Source of the DNA: Bacteroidales bacterium
GTDB taxonomy: Bacteria > Bacteroidota > Bacteroidia > Bacteroidales > UBA932
Assembly: GCA_017627955.1 (NCBI GenBank)
Contig: JAGAFU010000060.1
Span: 1-64,000 of the forward strand
Length of the DNA: 64,000 nucleotides
Direction: 5' to 3'
The notes beneath the pieces were generated by a model. The model was not told the origin of the DNA. It worked only from the letters and a program-made list of their open reading frames with translations, and ran no database searches. The position numbers were made by a program, and so were the translations under genes. Below are positions 26,165-35,539 of this stretch, piece by piece (position 1 is the stretch's first letter; every line of letters begins with the position of its first letter).

Positions 26165-27667
26165 ATGGATTACATAAGGATAAATCCGGCGGACAACGTG
26201 GCCGTCGCCCTGGCCGACCTGAAAGCGGGGACGCTGGTGGAGGGTGTAACCCTCAAGACAGATGTCCCACAGGGGCACAAGATAACTCTCAAGCCTCTTG
26301 CCGAAGGGGAGAATGTCATTAAGTACGGCTTCCCCATCGGCCATGTGGTCAAGGCCGTTGAGGCCGGGGAATGGATTGACCATAACAGCGTCAAAACCAA
26401 CCTGGAAGGTCTGTTGGATTATTCTTACAATCCCGCCAAGGTGGAGATCGCTCCCGCGGAGGTCCACAGGACCTTCCGCGGGTTCCGCCGCGGCGACGGA
26501 AGTGTCGGGATCCGAAACCAAATCTGGGTCATTCCCACGGTCGGTTGCGTTAACGGTGTCTGCCAGGAGATTGTCAGGCGCTTCAACGACTCTTTGAATC
26601 AGCTCACCAACCAGTCCCTGAGCGGAGCCGAAGGGCCGGTCGATGCCGTCGTCGCCTTCCCCCACAACTATGGTTGCTCACAGCTTGGAGAGGACCACGA
26701 GAACACCCGCAAGATCCTGGCCGACATGGTACACCATCCCAACGCCGGAGGAGTCCTGATCGTCAGCCTCGGCTGCGAGAACAACCAGCTGGAAGCGTTC
26801 AAGGAGCTCGTGGGACCTGTCGATCCTGCCAGGGTCAAGATGTTCAAGACACAGGATGTCGAGGACGAGGTGGAATACGGACTCGGCTTGCTTAAGGAAA
26901 TATATAACGTATGTTCCAAGGACGAGAGGACGGAAGTACCTGTAAGTGAGCTGAAAGTAGGGCTTAAATGTGGTGGCTCGGACGGTTTGTCAGGCATAAC
27001 CGCCAACCCTCTGCTGGGAGTATTCTCCGACTGGATCGTCTCCCAGGGAGGAACCACGGTCCTCACTGAGGTGCCGGAAATGTTCGGAGCGGAGACCATC
27101 CTGATGAACCGCTGCCAGGACGAGAAGACTTTCGAGGAGACCGTAAGCCTCATCAACGATTTCAAGGCATATTTCATGAAAAACGGCCAGCCGGTCTATG
27201 AGAATCCCTCTCCCGGCAACAAGGCCGGAGGAATTTCCACCCTCGAGGAAAAATCTCTCGGCTGCACCCAGAAGTGCGGCAAGAGCATAGTCCGGGGCGT
27301 CCTCAGCTACGGCGAGAGACTATCCGTCAAGGGACTTAACCTTCTCAGCGCCCCAGGCAATGATCTGGTGGCCTCGACGGCGCTTGCCGCTTCGGGATGC
27401 CAGATAGTCTTGTTCACTACAGGGCGTGGAACTCCGTTCGGAACCTTTGTTCCCACTATGAAAATCTCCACAAACACAAGACTTTACGAACATAAGAAAG
27501 GCTGGATCGACTTCAACGCCGGAGTGCTCGCGCAAGGCGGGACGATGAATGAAGTCGCGGCCAAGTTCATTGAGAAAGTACTCGCCGTCGCCGGCGGTGA
27601 GAGCGTCAACAGCGAGAAAAGCGGTTTCCGCGAGATCGCGATATTCAAGTCCGGCGTGACTTTGTAA
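26165..27667 (+). CDS. uxaA: Altronate dehydratase
   Basis: UxaA dehydrates D-altronate to KDG. The 500-residue protein contains the N-terminal SAF-like domain (NPADNVAVALADLKAGTLVEG, in two parts split at ALA) and the main UxaA domain with GYGRR-like GFRRGDGSVGIRNQIWVIPT, the Cys-containing VGCVNGVCQEI, FPHNYGCSQLGEDHENT and GLKCGGSDGLSGITANP. These cysteines and histidine fit iron binding in this family. It lies 6 bp after uxaC and 36 bp before the likely uxaB start. Length is normal. Confidence 0.97.
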   Translation: MDYIRINPADNVAVALADLKAGTLVEGVTLKTDVPQGHKITLKPLAEGENVIKYGFPIGHVVKAVEAGEWIDHNSVKTNLEGLLDYSYNPAKVEIAPAEVHRTFRGFRRGDGSVGIRNQIWVIPTVGCVNGVCQEIVRRFNDSLNQLTNQSLSGAEGPVDAVVAFPHNYGCSQLGEDHENTRKILADMVHHPNAGGVLIVSLGCENNQLEAFKELVGPVDPARVKMFKTQDVEDEVEYGLGLLKEIYNVCSKDERTEVPVSELKVGLKCGGSDGLSGITANPLLGVFSDWIVSQGGTTVLTEVPEMFGAETILMNRCQDEKTFEETVSLINDFKAYFMKNGQPVYENPSPGNKAGGISTLEEKSLGCTQKCGKSIVRGVLSYGERLSVKGLNLLSAPGNDLVASTALAASGCQIVLFTTGRGTPFGTFVPTMKISTNTRLYEHKKGWIDFNAGVLAQGGTMNEVAAKFIEKVLAVAGGESVNSEKSGFREIAIFKSGVTL

Positions 27668-27703
27668 GAACATTAAGGAATATTTTAATTATATTTGATA
27701 AAC

Positions 27704-29143
27704 ATGGAAAGGTTAAACAGGAAAACGGCACCTCAGGCCAAGACCTACACTGAGAAGATCATCCAGTTCGGAGAAGGCAATTTCCTCCGCGCGTTCATCG
27801 AGTGGATCATCTGGAAAACGAACCAGAAGACCGATTTCGACGCTTCCGTCGTGATCGTCCAGCCCATCGAGAAGGGAATGGTGGACATGCTTAACGAGCA
27901 GGATTGCCTCTATCATCTTAATCTCCAAGGCCTTGACAAGGGTCAGAGTGTCGACAGCGTGGACATGATCGACGTGGTCAGCAGGGGACTCAACCCCTAT
28001 CGCGAATTCGAGGAGTACCTCAAACTCGCCGAGCAGCCCCAGATGCGCTTCGTCATCTCCAACACCACAGAGGCCGGAATTGCCTTTGATCCCAATTGCA
28101 AGCTGGACGACAAGCCAGCCCTCTCTTATCCTGGCAAGCTCACCCAGCTCCTGTACCACAGGTACGAGTATTTCAAGGGAGACATGACCAAGGGATTCAT
28201 CATCTTCCCTTGCGAGCTGATATTCGAGAACGGCAAGCACCTCAAGGAGTGCATCCGCCAGTACATCGACCTCTGGAACCTTGGGGAAGGCTTCTCCAAC
28301 TGGTTCGAGAACGCCTGCGGCGTTTATAGCACCCTCGTTGACAGGATTGTTCCGGGATATCCCAGGGACACCGCCGCCCAACTTTGCGAGAGGGTCGGCT
28401 ATCAGGACAACATGCTTGACAAGGCCGAGATATTCCACCTTTGGGTCATAGAGGCTCCGAAGGAGATCGCCGCTGAGTTCCCCGCCGACAAGGCAGGTCT
28501 CAACGTGCTGTTCGTCCCTTCAGAAGCTCCCTACCACGAGAGGAAGGTCACCCTCCTCAACGGCCCCCACACCGTACTCTCCCCTGTCGGCTACCTGAGC
28601 GGCCTGAACACAGTCAAAGAGTGCTGCGAGGATCCCCTGATCGGCAAATTCGTTCACAAGGTGATGTACGAGGAGCTTCTTCCCACTCTGAATCTTCCTG
28701 AGAATGAGCTGCTTCAGTTCGCCGGAGATGTCATGGACCGCTTCCGTAACCCGTTTGTCAAGCATTTTGTGACCAGCATCATGCTCAACTCCTTCCCGAA
28801 GTTCCGCACCCGCGACCTTCCTGGAATCAAGACTTATCTGGAGCGCAAGGGCGAGCTGCCCGCCGGTCTGGTTCTCGGTCTTGCCGCCATCTGCACCTAC
28901 TACAAGGGAGGCAAACGTGGTGAGGATGAGATAGTTCCCAACGACGACCCGAAGATCGTCCAGCTCCTGAAGGATCTCTGGGCCACCGACGATGTGAAGC
29001 AAGTGGCGGAAGGTGTCCTTGGCGCCGAGTTCATCTGGGACGAGGACCTGAACGCTATTCCCGGTCTTACACGTCTTCTGACCAAGGCTCTTGCTCTCAT
29101 CCAGATGGAAGGAATGCGCGCCGCGGTACAATGCATTGTTTAA
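27704..29143 (+). CDS. uxaB: Tagaturonate reductase (altronate oxidoreductase)
   Basis: UxaB reduces tagaturonate to altronate with NADH, linking UxaC to UxaA. The start at 27704 (MERLNRKTAP) is the first ATG; earlier in-frame TTG codons are less likely. Mannitol-dehydrogenase-family features are KIIQFGEGNFLRAFIEWII near the N-terminus for cofactor binding, and a C-terminal domain with HERKVTLLNGPHTVLSPVGY carrying the conserved Lys-x-x-x-x-Asn-x-x-His. Length of about 479 residues is usual. The small AT-rich gap before it contains no obvious terminator. Confidence 0.95.
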   Translation: MERLNRKTAPQAKTYTEKIIQFGEGNFLRAFIEWIIWKTNQKTDFDASVVIVQPIEKGMVDMLNEQDCLYHLNLQGLDKGQSVDSVDMIDVVSRGLNPYREFEEYLKLAEQPQMRFVISNTTEAGIAFDPNCKLDDKPALSYPGKLTQLLYHRYEYFKGDMTKGFIIFPCELIFENGKHLKECIRQYIDLWNLGEGFSNWFENACGVYSTLVDRIVPGYPRDTAAQLCERVGYQDNMLDKAEIFHLWVIEAPKEIAAEFPADKAGLNVLFVPSEAPYHERKVTLLNGPHTVLSPVGYLSGLNTVKECCEDPLIGKFVHKVMYEELLPTLNLPENELLQFAGDVMDRFRNPFVKHFVTSIMLNSFPKFRTRDLPGIKTYLERKGELPAGLVLGLAAICTYYKGGKRGEDEIVPNDDPKIVQLLKDLWATDDVKQVAEGVLGAEFIWDEDLNAIPGLTRLLTKALALIQMEGMRAAVQCIV

Positions 29144-29170
29144 ATGAATATAAATCAACAAATTGACAAT

Positions 29171-30211
29171 ATGCCAAGAGTTATAACTTTCGGTGAGATC
29201 ATGCTCCGGCTCTCCACGCCGGGTTATCTCCGTTTCTCCCAGGCCAAGCAGTTCGACGCCACCTTCGGCGGAGGAGAGGCCAATGTGGCGGTCTCGCTGG
29301 CGAACTACGGGATGGATGTCCAGTTCGTCACCCGCTTCCCGGAGAATGACATAGCGAAGAGTTGCATCCGCGACCTTCATTCCTACGGCGTGGGCACCGA
29401 CTTCTGCGTCTTCGGCGGAGAGCGTCTCGGAATATATTTCCTTGAGACAGGCGCTGTCGCCCGTCCGAGCAAGGTGGTCTATGACAGGGCCCATTCCGCC
29501 ATATCCACGATTGAGACCGGGATGATAGACTGGGACAAGGTCTTCCAGGGAGCTGACTGGTTCCACTGGACCGGCATCACTCCGGCCTTGAGCCAGGGCG
29601 CGGCCGACGTGTGCCTGGAGGCGATCAAGGCCGCCAACCGTCTTGGAGTCACCGTCTCCTGCGACCTTAATTACCGCAAAAATCTCTGGAAATACAGTAA
29701 GAAAGCCTCTGAGATCATGCCTGCCCTCGTGGAAGGTTGCGACATTATCCTTGGCAACGAGGAGGATGCCGACAAAGTCTTCGGGATCAAGCCTGAAGGC
29801 TTCGACGTGACCGCCACCGGAGGCGCCATCGACCAGAAAAGGTTCCAGAGCGTGGGCGAGCAGCTGATGGCAAGGTTCCCGAGGGCGAAGAAAGTCATCA
29901 TCACTTTGAGGGGATCCATCAACGCGAACCACAACACATGGGGCGGAGTCCTTTGGGATGGGACAACCCTTTACCAATCACCTCGTTACGACATCACCCA
30001 CATCGTGGACAGGGTCGGCGGTGGTGACAGTTTCATGGGTGGCCTGATCTACGGTCTGCTGACCTACACCGGTGATGACCAGAAGGCGCTTAACTTCGCC
30101 GTGGCCGCATCTTGCCTCAAGCACACCATCTTCGGGGATTACAACCAGGTCACGGTCGCCGAAGTCGAGAATCTTATGAAAGGTGACGGCTCTGGCCGCG
30201 TCTCCCGCTAA
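29171..30211 (+). CDS. kdgK: 2-dehydro-3-deoxygluconokinase
   Basis: KdgK phosphorylates KDG to KDPG and is the point where the uxa and kdu branches meet. The PfkB fold is shown by [19 protein letters not shown] near the N-terminus and by [13 protein letters not shown] with the catalytic Asp near the C-terminus. I chose the ATG at 29171 ([14 protein letters not shown]) because family members begin here; an ATG directly after the uxaB stop at 29144 would add nine residues of AT-rich leader. It is followed by kdgA after 13 bp. Confidence 0.94.
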   Translation: MPRVITFGEIMLRLSTPGYLRFSQAKQFDATFGGGEANVAVSLANYGMDVQFVTRFPENDIAKSCIRDLHSYGVGTDFCVFGGERLGIYFLETGAVARPSKVVYDRAHSAISTIETGMIDWDKVFQGADWFHWTGITPALSQGAADVCLEAIKAANRLGVTVSCDLNYRKNLWKYSKKASEIMPALVEGCDIILGNEEDADKVFGIKPEGFDVTATGGAIDQKRFQSVGEQLMARFPRAKKVIITLRGSINANHNTWGGVLWDGTTLYQSPRYDITHIVDRVGGGDSFMGGLIYGLLTYTGDDQKALNFAVAASCLKHTIFGDYNQVTVAEVENLMKGDGSGRVSR

Positions 30212-30224
30212 TATTGAATTATTT

Positions 30225-30890
30225 ATGGCAAAATACAGCAAACTTCAAGTAATACAGACAATGAAGGAGACCGGCATGGTTCCGGTCTTCTACAACGCCG
30301 ACCTTGAGACTTCCAAGAATGTTCTCAAGGCCTGCTACGAGGGCGGAGTCAGGGCTTTCGAGTTCACTAACAGGGGCGATTTCGCCCAGGAAGTGTTCGG
30401 CGAGCTCGTCAAATACGCCAACAAGGAACTCCCGGGGATGATCCTCGGCATCGGCTCCGTTGTCGATCCCGGCACTGCCGCCATGTACATCCAGCTCGGA
30501 GCCAACTTTGTTGTCGGTCCGTTGTTCAATCCGGCTGTCGCCCCTGTCTGCAACCGCAGACTCATCCCCTACTGCCCCGGCTGCGCCACTCCCAGCGAGA
30601 TCGGAGCCGCCCAGGAGGCCGGATGCGACATCTGCAAGGTGTTCCCGGGAGATGTGCTGGGACCGGCTTTTGTTAAAGGAATAAAAGCCCCTATGCCTTG
30701 GAGCCAGATCATGGTGACCGGTGGGGTGAAGCCGACAAGAGAGAATCTCGAGGCTTGGTTCAAGGCCGGAGTGACCTGCGTCGGCATGGGATCCAACCTG
30801 TTCCCTAAAGATGTTATAGCCGCAGGCGAATGGGGCAAGATATCCGAACTTTGCGCTGGCGCTTTGGAAATAATCAAATCACTGAGATAA
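30225..30890 (+). CDS. kdgA: 2-dehydro-3-deoxy-phosphogluconate (KDPG) aldolase
   Basis: The enzyme splits KDPG to pyruvate and glyceraldehyde-3-phosphate, finishing the pathway. The 221-residue Eda-type protein starts at 30225 ([22 protein letters not shown], given here only by its opening residues), with the family Glu in [13 protein letters not shown] and the Schiff-base Lys in [14 protein letters not shown], followed by the phosphate-binding [12 protein letters not shown] and [10 protein letters not shown]. An earlier start at 30183 would overlap kdgK and has no family support. It is cytoplasmic and sits one base before the transporter gene. Confidence 0.95.
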   Translation: MAKYSKLQVIQTMKETGMVPVFYNADLETSKNVLKACYEGGVRAFEFTNRGDFAQEVFGELVKYANKELPGMILGIGSVVDPGTAAMYIQLGANFVVGPLFNPAVAPVCNRRLIPYCPGCATPSEIGAAQEAGCDICKVFPGDVLGPAFVKGIKAPMPWSQIMVTGGVKPTRENLEAWFKAGVTCVGMGSNLFPKDVIAAGEWGKISELCAGALEIIKSLR

Positions 30891-30891
30891 C

Positions 30892-32343
30892 ATGTCAACA
30901 CAGAAAAAACTGATGACCGATTGGAGATGGTGGATATGCAGCCTTCTCTTTGTCGCCACGACCGTCAATTACCTTGACCGTCAGGTGCTTTCGCTCACTT
31001 ACGAGGAATTCATCAAGCCCGAGTTCCACTGGTCAGACGCCAACTACGGAACGATCACATCCTTCTTCTCCATCTTCTACGCCATCGCCTGCCTGTTCGC
31101 CGGCAAGTTCGTGGACTGGATGGGAACCAAGAAAGGTTACCTGATCGCGATCGGAGTGTGGTCGACCGGTGCCGTGATGCATGCCGCTTGCGGATGGGCT
31201 TCCGCCCACATCGGCGGATTCGATTCCGTTGCCGCGATGAGGGCCGTTGAGGCGGGATCAAACGCCGCTTTGGCCGTGGCCACAACGTCAGTCTATCTAT
31301 TCCTGCTGTGCCGTGGCATCCTCGCCCTTGGAGAGGCTGGAAACTTCCCTGCGGCCATCAAGGTGACCGCTGAATATTTCCCCAAGAAAGACAGGGCTTT
31401 CGCGACCTCGATCTTCAATGCTGGAGCCTCTGTGGGCGCTCTTGCCGCTCCTCTTTGCATCCCGCCGCTGGCCAAGGCTCTCGGTTGGGAATGGGCTTTC
31501 ATCATCATCGGTGGACTTGGCTTCATCTGGATGTTCTTCTGGCAGTTCATGTACGACAAGCCCGAGAAGAGCAAACATGTCAACGAGGCCGAGCTGGAAT
31601 ATATTCACCAGGACGACGCTGAGGAAGCCGCGGAGAAGGCGGCCCTCGCCCAGGAGAAATCCATCCCCTTCACCCAGGCGTTCAAGTATCGCCAGACCTG
31701 GTCTTTCATTGTCGGCAAGTTCCTGACCGACGGCGTCTGGTGGTTCTTCCTGTTCTGGGCCCCTTCATATTTCAGCAACCAGTTTAACGCTCCGGCGACC
31801 TCGTTTAAAGGTCAGGCTCTGATCTTCACTCTGTACCTGATCGTTACGGTCGTCTCGATCTTCGGTGGCTACCTTCCTAAGCTGTTCGTTGAGAAGAAGG
31901 GCATGCACCCGTATTCAGGCCGTATGCTGGCGATGTTGATCTTCGCTTTCTTCCCGCTCTGCGCTTTGTTCGCCCAGCCTCTTGGAGTTCATTTCAACTC
32001 CCCGTGGTGGCCGGCTGTCCTGATCGGCCTTGCCGCCGCCGGACACCAGGCCTGGTCAGCGAACATATTCTCCACAGTAGGAGACATGTTCCCTAAGGGC
32101 GCTATCGCCACGATCACCGGAATAGGTGCCATGGCCGGAGGAGTCGGCTCGATGATTATCCAGAAAGTCGCCGGTAACCTGTTCACCTACGCTGAGAACG
32201 CCGGTTCCGCTTTCCACTTCCTCGGATTCGAGGGCAAGCCGGCGGGTTACTTCATCGTGTTCTGTTTCTGCGGAATAGCTTACCTTCTCGCCTGGACAAT
32301 CATGCGCGTCCTCGTCCCGAAGTACAAACCAGTCGAATTATAA
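30892..32343 (+). CDS. exuT: Hexuronate transporter, MFS (ExuT-type anion:cation symporter)
   Basis: This inner-membrane protein likely imports galacturonate, glucuronate or unsaturated uronates released by the periplasmic enzymes. About twelve hydrophobic segments are visible. The N-terminal segment CSLLFVATTVNYLDRQVLSL is characteristic of the anion:cation symporter family with its conserved Asn-Tyr-x-Asp-Arg. Other conserved parts are GKFVDWMGTKKGY, LGEAGNFPAAIKVTAEYFPK and the central loop before GKFLTDGVWWFFLFWAPSYF. At 483 residues it is slightly longer than enterobacterial ExuT because of an insertion around residues 92-127. It is the last gene before a strong terminator. Confidence 0.93.
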   Translation: MSTQKKLMTDWRWWICSLLFVATTVNYLDRQVLSLTYEEFIKPEFHWSDANYGTITSFFSIFYAIACLFAGKFVDWMGTKKGYLIAIGVWSTGAVMHAACGWASAHIGGFDSVAAMRAVEAGSNAALAVATTSVYLFLLCRGILALGEAGNFPAAIKVTAEYFPKKDRAFATSIFNAGASVGALAAPLCIPPLAKALGWEWAFIIIGGLGFIWMFFWQFMYDKPEKSKHVNEAELEYIHQDDAEEAAEKAALAQEKSIPFTQAFKYRQTWSFIVGKFLTDGVWWFFLFWAPSYFSNQFNAPATSFKGQALIFTLYLIVTVVSIFGGYLPKLFVEKKGMHPYSGRMLAMLIFAFFPLCALFAQPLGVHFNSPWWPAVLIGLAAAGHQAWSANIFSTVGDMFPKGAIATITGIGAMAGGVGSMIIQKVAGNLFTYAENAGSAFHFLGFEGKPAGYFIVFCFCGIAYLLAWTIMRVLVPKYKPVEL

Positions 32344-32373
32344 GGCCTTCACCTGTTATCCAGAGCTCCTTGC

Positions 32374-32400
32374 TTGTCATCCTGAGCGAAGCGAAGGATC
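32374..32400. repeat. Intergenic SEAKDL-type repeat
   Basis: TTGTCATCCTGAGCGAAGCG followed by AAGGATC is the inverse of the copies inside GH95 and GH106, with one to three base differences. It lies between the exuT stop and the operon terminator, in the transcribed trailer. Confidence 0.8.
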
Positions 32401-32440
32401 TGCGCCTGTTACAGAAAGCTTAATAATCAACTATTTAAAC

Positions 32441-32480
32441 AATCTAACGGTACCGAAAACGGCACCGTTAGATTCGTTTT
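32441..32480 (+). terminator. Rho-independent terminator of the pectin operon
   Basis: A 14-bp stem with one mismatch (AATCTAACGGTACC at 32441-32454 with GGCACCGTTAGATT at 32461-32474) encloses the loop GAAAAC and is followed by CGTTTTATT. An A-rich flank on the left side makes it usable for the converging lipoprotein gene too. Confidence 0.88.
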
Positions 32481-32527
32481 ATTGCTGATAACCAGCTATT
32501 TCCATAACCAGATTAACAATCCAAAAA

Positions 32528-33493
32528 TCACTTATTGACAGGGACATAAAGCAGGGATGATTCCCAGTCCATATCGTCAGTGTAGTTTCTTTCTCCTTTC
32601 TCGAACTCAAGACCGAAGAACCGGCCGTCCTCTCTCTCAATGTTGTACAAAGATGTGAACCTATAGCCTTCATTCTTATTCAAGAACGCTGTCTTTACCT
32701 TTTGGGCGTATTCAGAAATAACAGAGGGGTCTTCTTCTTTGTAACGGGTTTCCGTCCAAGCCCAGTCCCGACCCTGACGGGAATAAGCGGTTTTGACTAA
32801 TCCTTCATCAAAGATAAACACCAGGTTATCTCCATAAAGGTTCATTGAACCAAGAATTTCCGCTCCGGGAAACCTCCCTTTGATACGCTCCAAAGAGGTA
32901 GAAATATCCTTCCACCAGTATGATGGATTGACACCGCCCGCAAAGGCAACATATAAAAGGGTCCCGTCTTCGCAGATCACAATAGTGTCGTCCCGGTGAA
33001 CTATGTCGTCAAGAGAATGGTTGCACTTAAGCGGGACATCAAAATGAAATTCATATTGTTTCCTGTCCATTCCACGACGGGAAATCTCCATCACATAGCT
33101 GTTGTCAGAAGAATAATCTTCATTCTCCACCCCGGTTCCGACATAGGTCCTTGCCACCTTGCGAGGAATCTGGAACAGGAAATCCTCTTTCGAGAATTCC
33201 TTATTGGTCATCATCCAGAGACAGTTCTTGTAGTGAGCCGTGCCTTTTACGCCGTCTGAATCAATGAATTTCAACTCAGCCCAGCCCTCGTAATTCTCTC
33301 CGAAATGGTCATTCAGGAGAGTAGCTCCGGGATAACGGTTGTTAAAATCGTTAAGGACAGTCTCAGGAATAGGATCGTAAGGCTCAGGATCCGACTTGTC
33401 GCATCCCGCCAGTACAAACATACCAATCGCGAAGCTCAGAAACAGCGATACAATGCTGTGAACAGATAAATTCTTGATCATTTTGCCTGCCAT
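32528..33493 (-). CDS. PepSY-like lipoprotein, paralogue 1
   Basis: The 321-residue lipoprotein (signal ending FVLAGCDKSD) contains two PepSY-like repeats of the Bacteroidetes type: ETVLNDFNNRYPGATLLND early and a second copy around LERIKGRFPGAEILG. An alternative start at 33481 (MIKNLSVHS) would shorten the signal by four residues. It is closely related to the protein at 36665, sharing for example RKVAR-YVGTGV-NEDYSSDNSYVMEISRR. The family is thought to act in the periplasm, in some cases as an inhibitor, but the role here is unknown. It is transcribed away from the vapBC operon. Confidence 0.72.
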   Translation of the reverse strand: MAGKMIKNLSVHSIVSLFLSFAIGMFVLAGCDKSDPEPYDPIPETVLNDFNNRYPGATLLNDHFGENYEGWAELKFIDSDGVKGTAHYKNCLWMMTNKEFSKEDFLFQIPRKVARTYVGTGVENEDYSSDNSYVMEISRRGMDRKQYEFHFDVPLKCNHSLDDIVHRDDTIVICEDGTLLYVAFAGGVNPSYWWKDISTSLERIKGRFPGAEILGSMNLYGDNLVFIFDEGLVKTAYSRQGRDWAWTETRYKEEDPSVISEYAQKVKTAFLNKNEGYRFTSLYNIEREDGRFFGLEFEKGERNYTDDMDWESSLLYVPVNK

Positions 33494-33506
33494 TTTAAAA
33501 GGGCCG

Positions 33507-33514
33507 CAAAGGTA
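33507..33514 (-). promoter_or_regulatory. -7 element of PepSY-like paralogue 1
   Basis: On the minus strand TACCTTTG is a perfect TAnnTTTG match and is followed by CGGCCCTTTT. The same arrangement, TACCTTTGTGGCCCTTTT, precedes paralogue 2 at 36635, so promoter and leader were duplicated with the gene. Confidence 0.65.
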
Positions 33515-33621
33515 ACCAATTAAATCATCTTACTGTAATAATCAGCCGATTTGGAACTCTTTTGCCCTTAAAGCGACTTATATTGCTTTATTCGCCTTAT
33601 TGTGTTATCAAAACACGATAT

Positions 33622-33659
33622 TGTTATCATTTTATTGTATATTTGTGAAAATGATAACA
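33622..33659 (+). promoter_or_regulatory. vapBC operator-promoter
   Basis: TGTTATCATTTT (33622-33633) and AAAATGATAACA (33648-33659) form a perfect 12-bp inverted repeat around a perfect -7 element, TATATTTG at 33638-33645. A third TGTTATCA half-site lies at 33603-33610. The start codon of the antitoxin gene follows 4 bp after the right arm, so antitoxin binding would block its own promoter. Confidence 0.72.
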
Positions 33660-33663
33660 TTTT

Positions 33664-33933
33664 ATGGAATCCGTCAATACAAAGGTTCAAACAGGTCTCC
33701 GGCTTGACCCGGATCTTTATAATCGCTTGAAAATAAAAGCGAAGAAACAAAAGCGATCGTTTAACAGTTATGTTGAGACTATCCTTGAGGCCGCCGCAGG
33801 AGCAGACTATCCTTCTCTGGGAAAAGGATTCAAGGTATCTGATGAGATCCTGGCGCTGGGGAAAACCCTGCCACATTATTCAGAAGAAGAAATCGCCGCG
33901 GATGAACGCCTTGCTTACTTGTTGTCAAAATGA
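33664..33933 (+). CDS. Ribbon-helix-helix antitoxin of a VapBC-like pair
   Basis: The 89-residue protein has an N-terminal Arc/MetJ-type ribbon-helix-helix (TGLRLDPDLYNRLKIKAKKQ then RSFNSYVETILEAA) that should bind the palindrome directly upstream. Its acidic C-terminal tail (SEEEIAADERLAYLLSK) is the likely toxin-binding part. It overlaps the toxin gene by 4 bp (ATGA). It is an antitoxin by context; the DNA-binding fold is clear from the pattern. Confidence 0.8.
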   Translation: MESVNTKVQTGLRLDPDLYNRLKIKAKKQKRSFNSYVETILEAAAGADYPSLGKGFKVSDEILALGKTLPHYSEEEIAADERLAYLLSK

Positions 33934-34343
33934 GAGTATTTCTTGACACAAACATTTTAATCGACCTACTGGATAATTCCAGAGAGGGTTTTATGAGTGC
34001 GGCGTTAGTATTTGAGGCGGCCAAGGAGGGGTTTCTTGATGTTTGCCTCTCCTCACAATCAATAACAGACTGCTCATATATTGCCAGAAAAAAGCCTTTG
34101 GCTGTTTTTCAAGCCGCGATAGGACGCATATTGCCGTTTGTGGATATTCTTCCTCTGACTAAAGACAATCTTTTTAAGGCAGCGTCCAGTGATTGCCCTG
34201 ATTTTGAGGATGCCGCATTGATTGCCTGTGCGGAGAAGAACCTTTGTGACATCTTTTTAACATCAAACACAAAGCATATCAAGCCATTCACGACCCTTCC
34301 AGTCCAATCTCCGAAAGAGTTTGTCCAGCTGGTTAAAGGTTAA
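33930..34343 (+). CDS. vapC: PIN-domain toxin (VapC-like RNase)
   Basis: The 137-residue PIN-domain protein has the acidic site DTNILIDLLD at the N-terminus, DFEDAALIACAEK in the middle and FLTSNTKHIK near the end. The last motif has Asn where many VapC proteins carry Asp, a common variant in the PIN_3-like group. It likely cleaves a structured RNA such as tRNA when freed from the antitoxin. The gene ends 5 bp before the end of the convergent membrane protein gene. Confidence 0.85.
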   Translation: MRVFLDTNILIDLLDNSREGFMSAALVFEAAKEGFLDVCLSSQSITDCSYIARKKPLAVFQAAIGRILPFVDILPLTKDNLFKAASSDCPDFEDAALIACAEKNLCDIFLTSNTKHIKPFTTLPVQSPKEFVQLVKG

Positions 34344-34348
34344 TCTAT

Positions 34349-35539
34349 CTATATTTTCAACTTAAGTCCCGCCTTGCCAAGAAGCCAGGCGGTGGCTATG
34401 CATAACATCGAGAACAAAGCGCACTTTAAGAGCCCGACACCTCCGGCAAGCCACGAGGGAACGGTCGGAGAGAATACAACCCAAAGGGCGTAATACAGAT
34501 AAGGCATCATATACACCGTAAGCGTGGCCGTACCGGCGGGGCTGAGAGGTTTGAACCACCCTGTCCAATTCCGTCTCTCAAGGTAACGGAGCAGGGTGTA
34601 TAACGCTACGGAAATGGCTGACACATAAAGGCACCAGGGAAGCGTCCCCACTATTTTGGACGTGATCCAGAATTGATGAGCGCCCCAGCCGAGAAAAACC
34701 AGAAGGATGGCGGCTCCGATGCCGGCACTGACCCGGAACGAAACGTCTTTTTCAGACAGTCTTTTATCGGCGAGTGTCGTCATCATCCCGCCGAGAACCA
34801 TCAATGCGCAGGAACCGTTCCCGAGATGTATGGCGCGGGCGAAATCCGATATGAAATTACCCCCATCAATCAAACTGCCTCCGTCACGAAGACCGGTGGT
34901 AAGCATATTCAGAAGGCACACGGCAAGCCAAAGCAATGCTATGATCCAGGGCTTTTTCCTTGATATCATCCAGGAGATGGCGCAGAACAGATAAGCCCAT
35001 CCGATCAATCCGAGAATACCCCACCATCCGGCACGGAAATATGCTCCGTCCCCATTACGGAATGTAAGCGCAAGAAACAGGAGAATAGCCATACCAGCGG
35101 CCTGCAACCACTTTTTGGGCTTGAATTCTTTTGGGTATTTGTTCCAGATCAAGAAGAAGCCCAGAACCATCAGAACCCAGTAGGTACCTTTCCCGTAACC
35201 TCCTATAGGAGAGAAACTTCCCTCAGAATTGACAATGAACACGCCCATCAATAACAAAGCGAGTGTTCTTGAAAGGATATGCGCGAAAACGCCTTCGCCT
35301 GTCTGTCCTTTGGAAAACCGTCGCTCGATGGCATACGGGATGGACATACCGACCGAGAACAAAAACATAGGGAACACGATATCCGCCAGCCCCATTCCGT
35401 CTTGAGTGGCCTTTTTGTGTTCTATCCACCGCGGAACCCCGCCTACGGTCCACAGGTCGTTCACGAACACCATCAGGAACATCGTGAGCCCCCGGAGCAT
35501 ATCTATGGCGCCGTTGCGCCGGTCAAGAAAAGAATCCAT
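34349..35539 (-). CDS. DUF5009-like multi-pass membrane acyltransferase-type protein
   Basis: The 396-residue protein has about ten hydrophobic helices and the family opening RNGAIDMLRGLTMFLMVFVN, with the short conserved MGLADIVFPMFLFSVGMSIPY. These resemble the DUF5009 group related to heparan-alpha-glucosaminide N-acetyltransferase, which moves acetyl groups across membranes to sugars. Here it could acetylate or sense sugars; substrate is unknown. Its ATG shares one base with the stop of the upstream glycosidase (TAATG), so the two are coupled. Confidence 0.72.
   Translation of the reverse strand: MDSFLDRRNGAIDMLRGLTMFLMVFVNDLWTVGGVPRWIEHKKATQDGMGLADIVFPMFLFSVGMSIPYAIERRFSKGQTGEGVFAHILSRTLALLLMGVFIVNSEGSFSPIGGYGKGTYWVLMVLGFFLIWNKYPKEFKPKKWLQAAGMAILLFLALTFRNGDGAYFRAGWWGILGLIGWAYLFCAISWMISRKKPWIIALLWLAVCLLNMLTTGLRDGGSLIDGGNFISDFARAIHLGNGSCALMVLGGMMTTLADKRLSEKDVSFRVSAGIGAAILLVFLGWGAHQFWITSKIVGTLPWCLYVSAISVALYTLLRYLERRNWTGWFKPLSPAGTATLTVYMMPYLYYALWVVFSPTVPSWLAGGVGLLKCALFSMLCIATAWLLGKAGLKLKI

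Noticed and set aside
28520-29977. A 485-codon minus-strand frame across uxaB and kdgK
   Set aside because: It spans two well-supported plus-strand genes and shows no protein family features.
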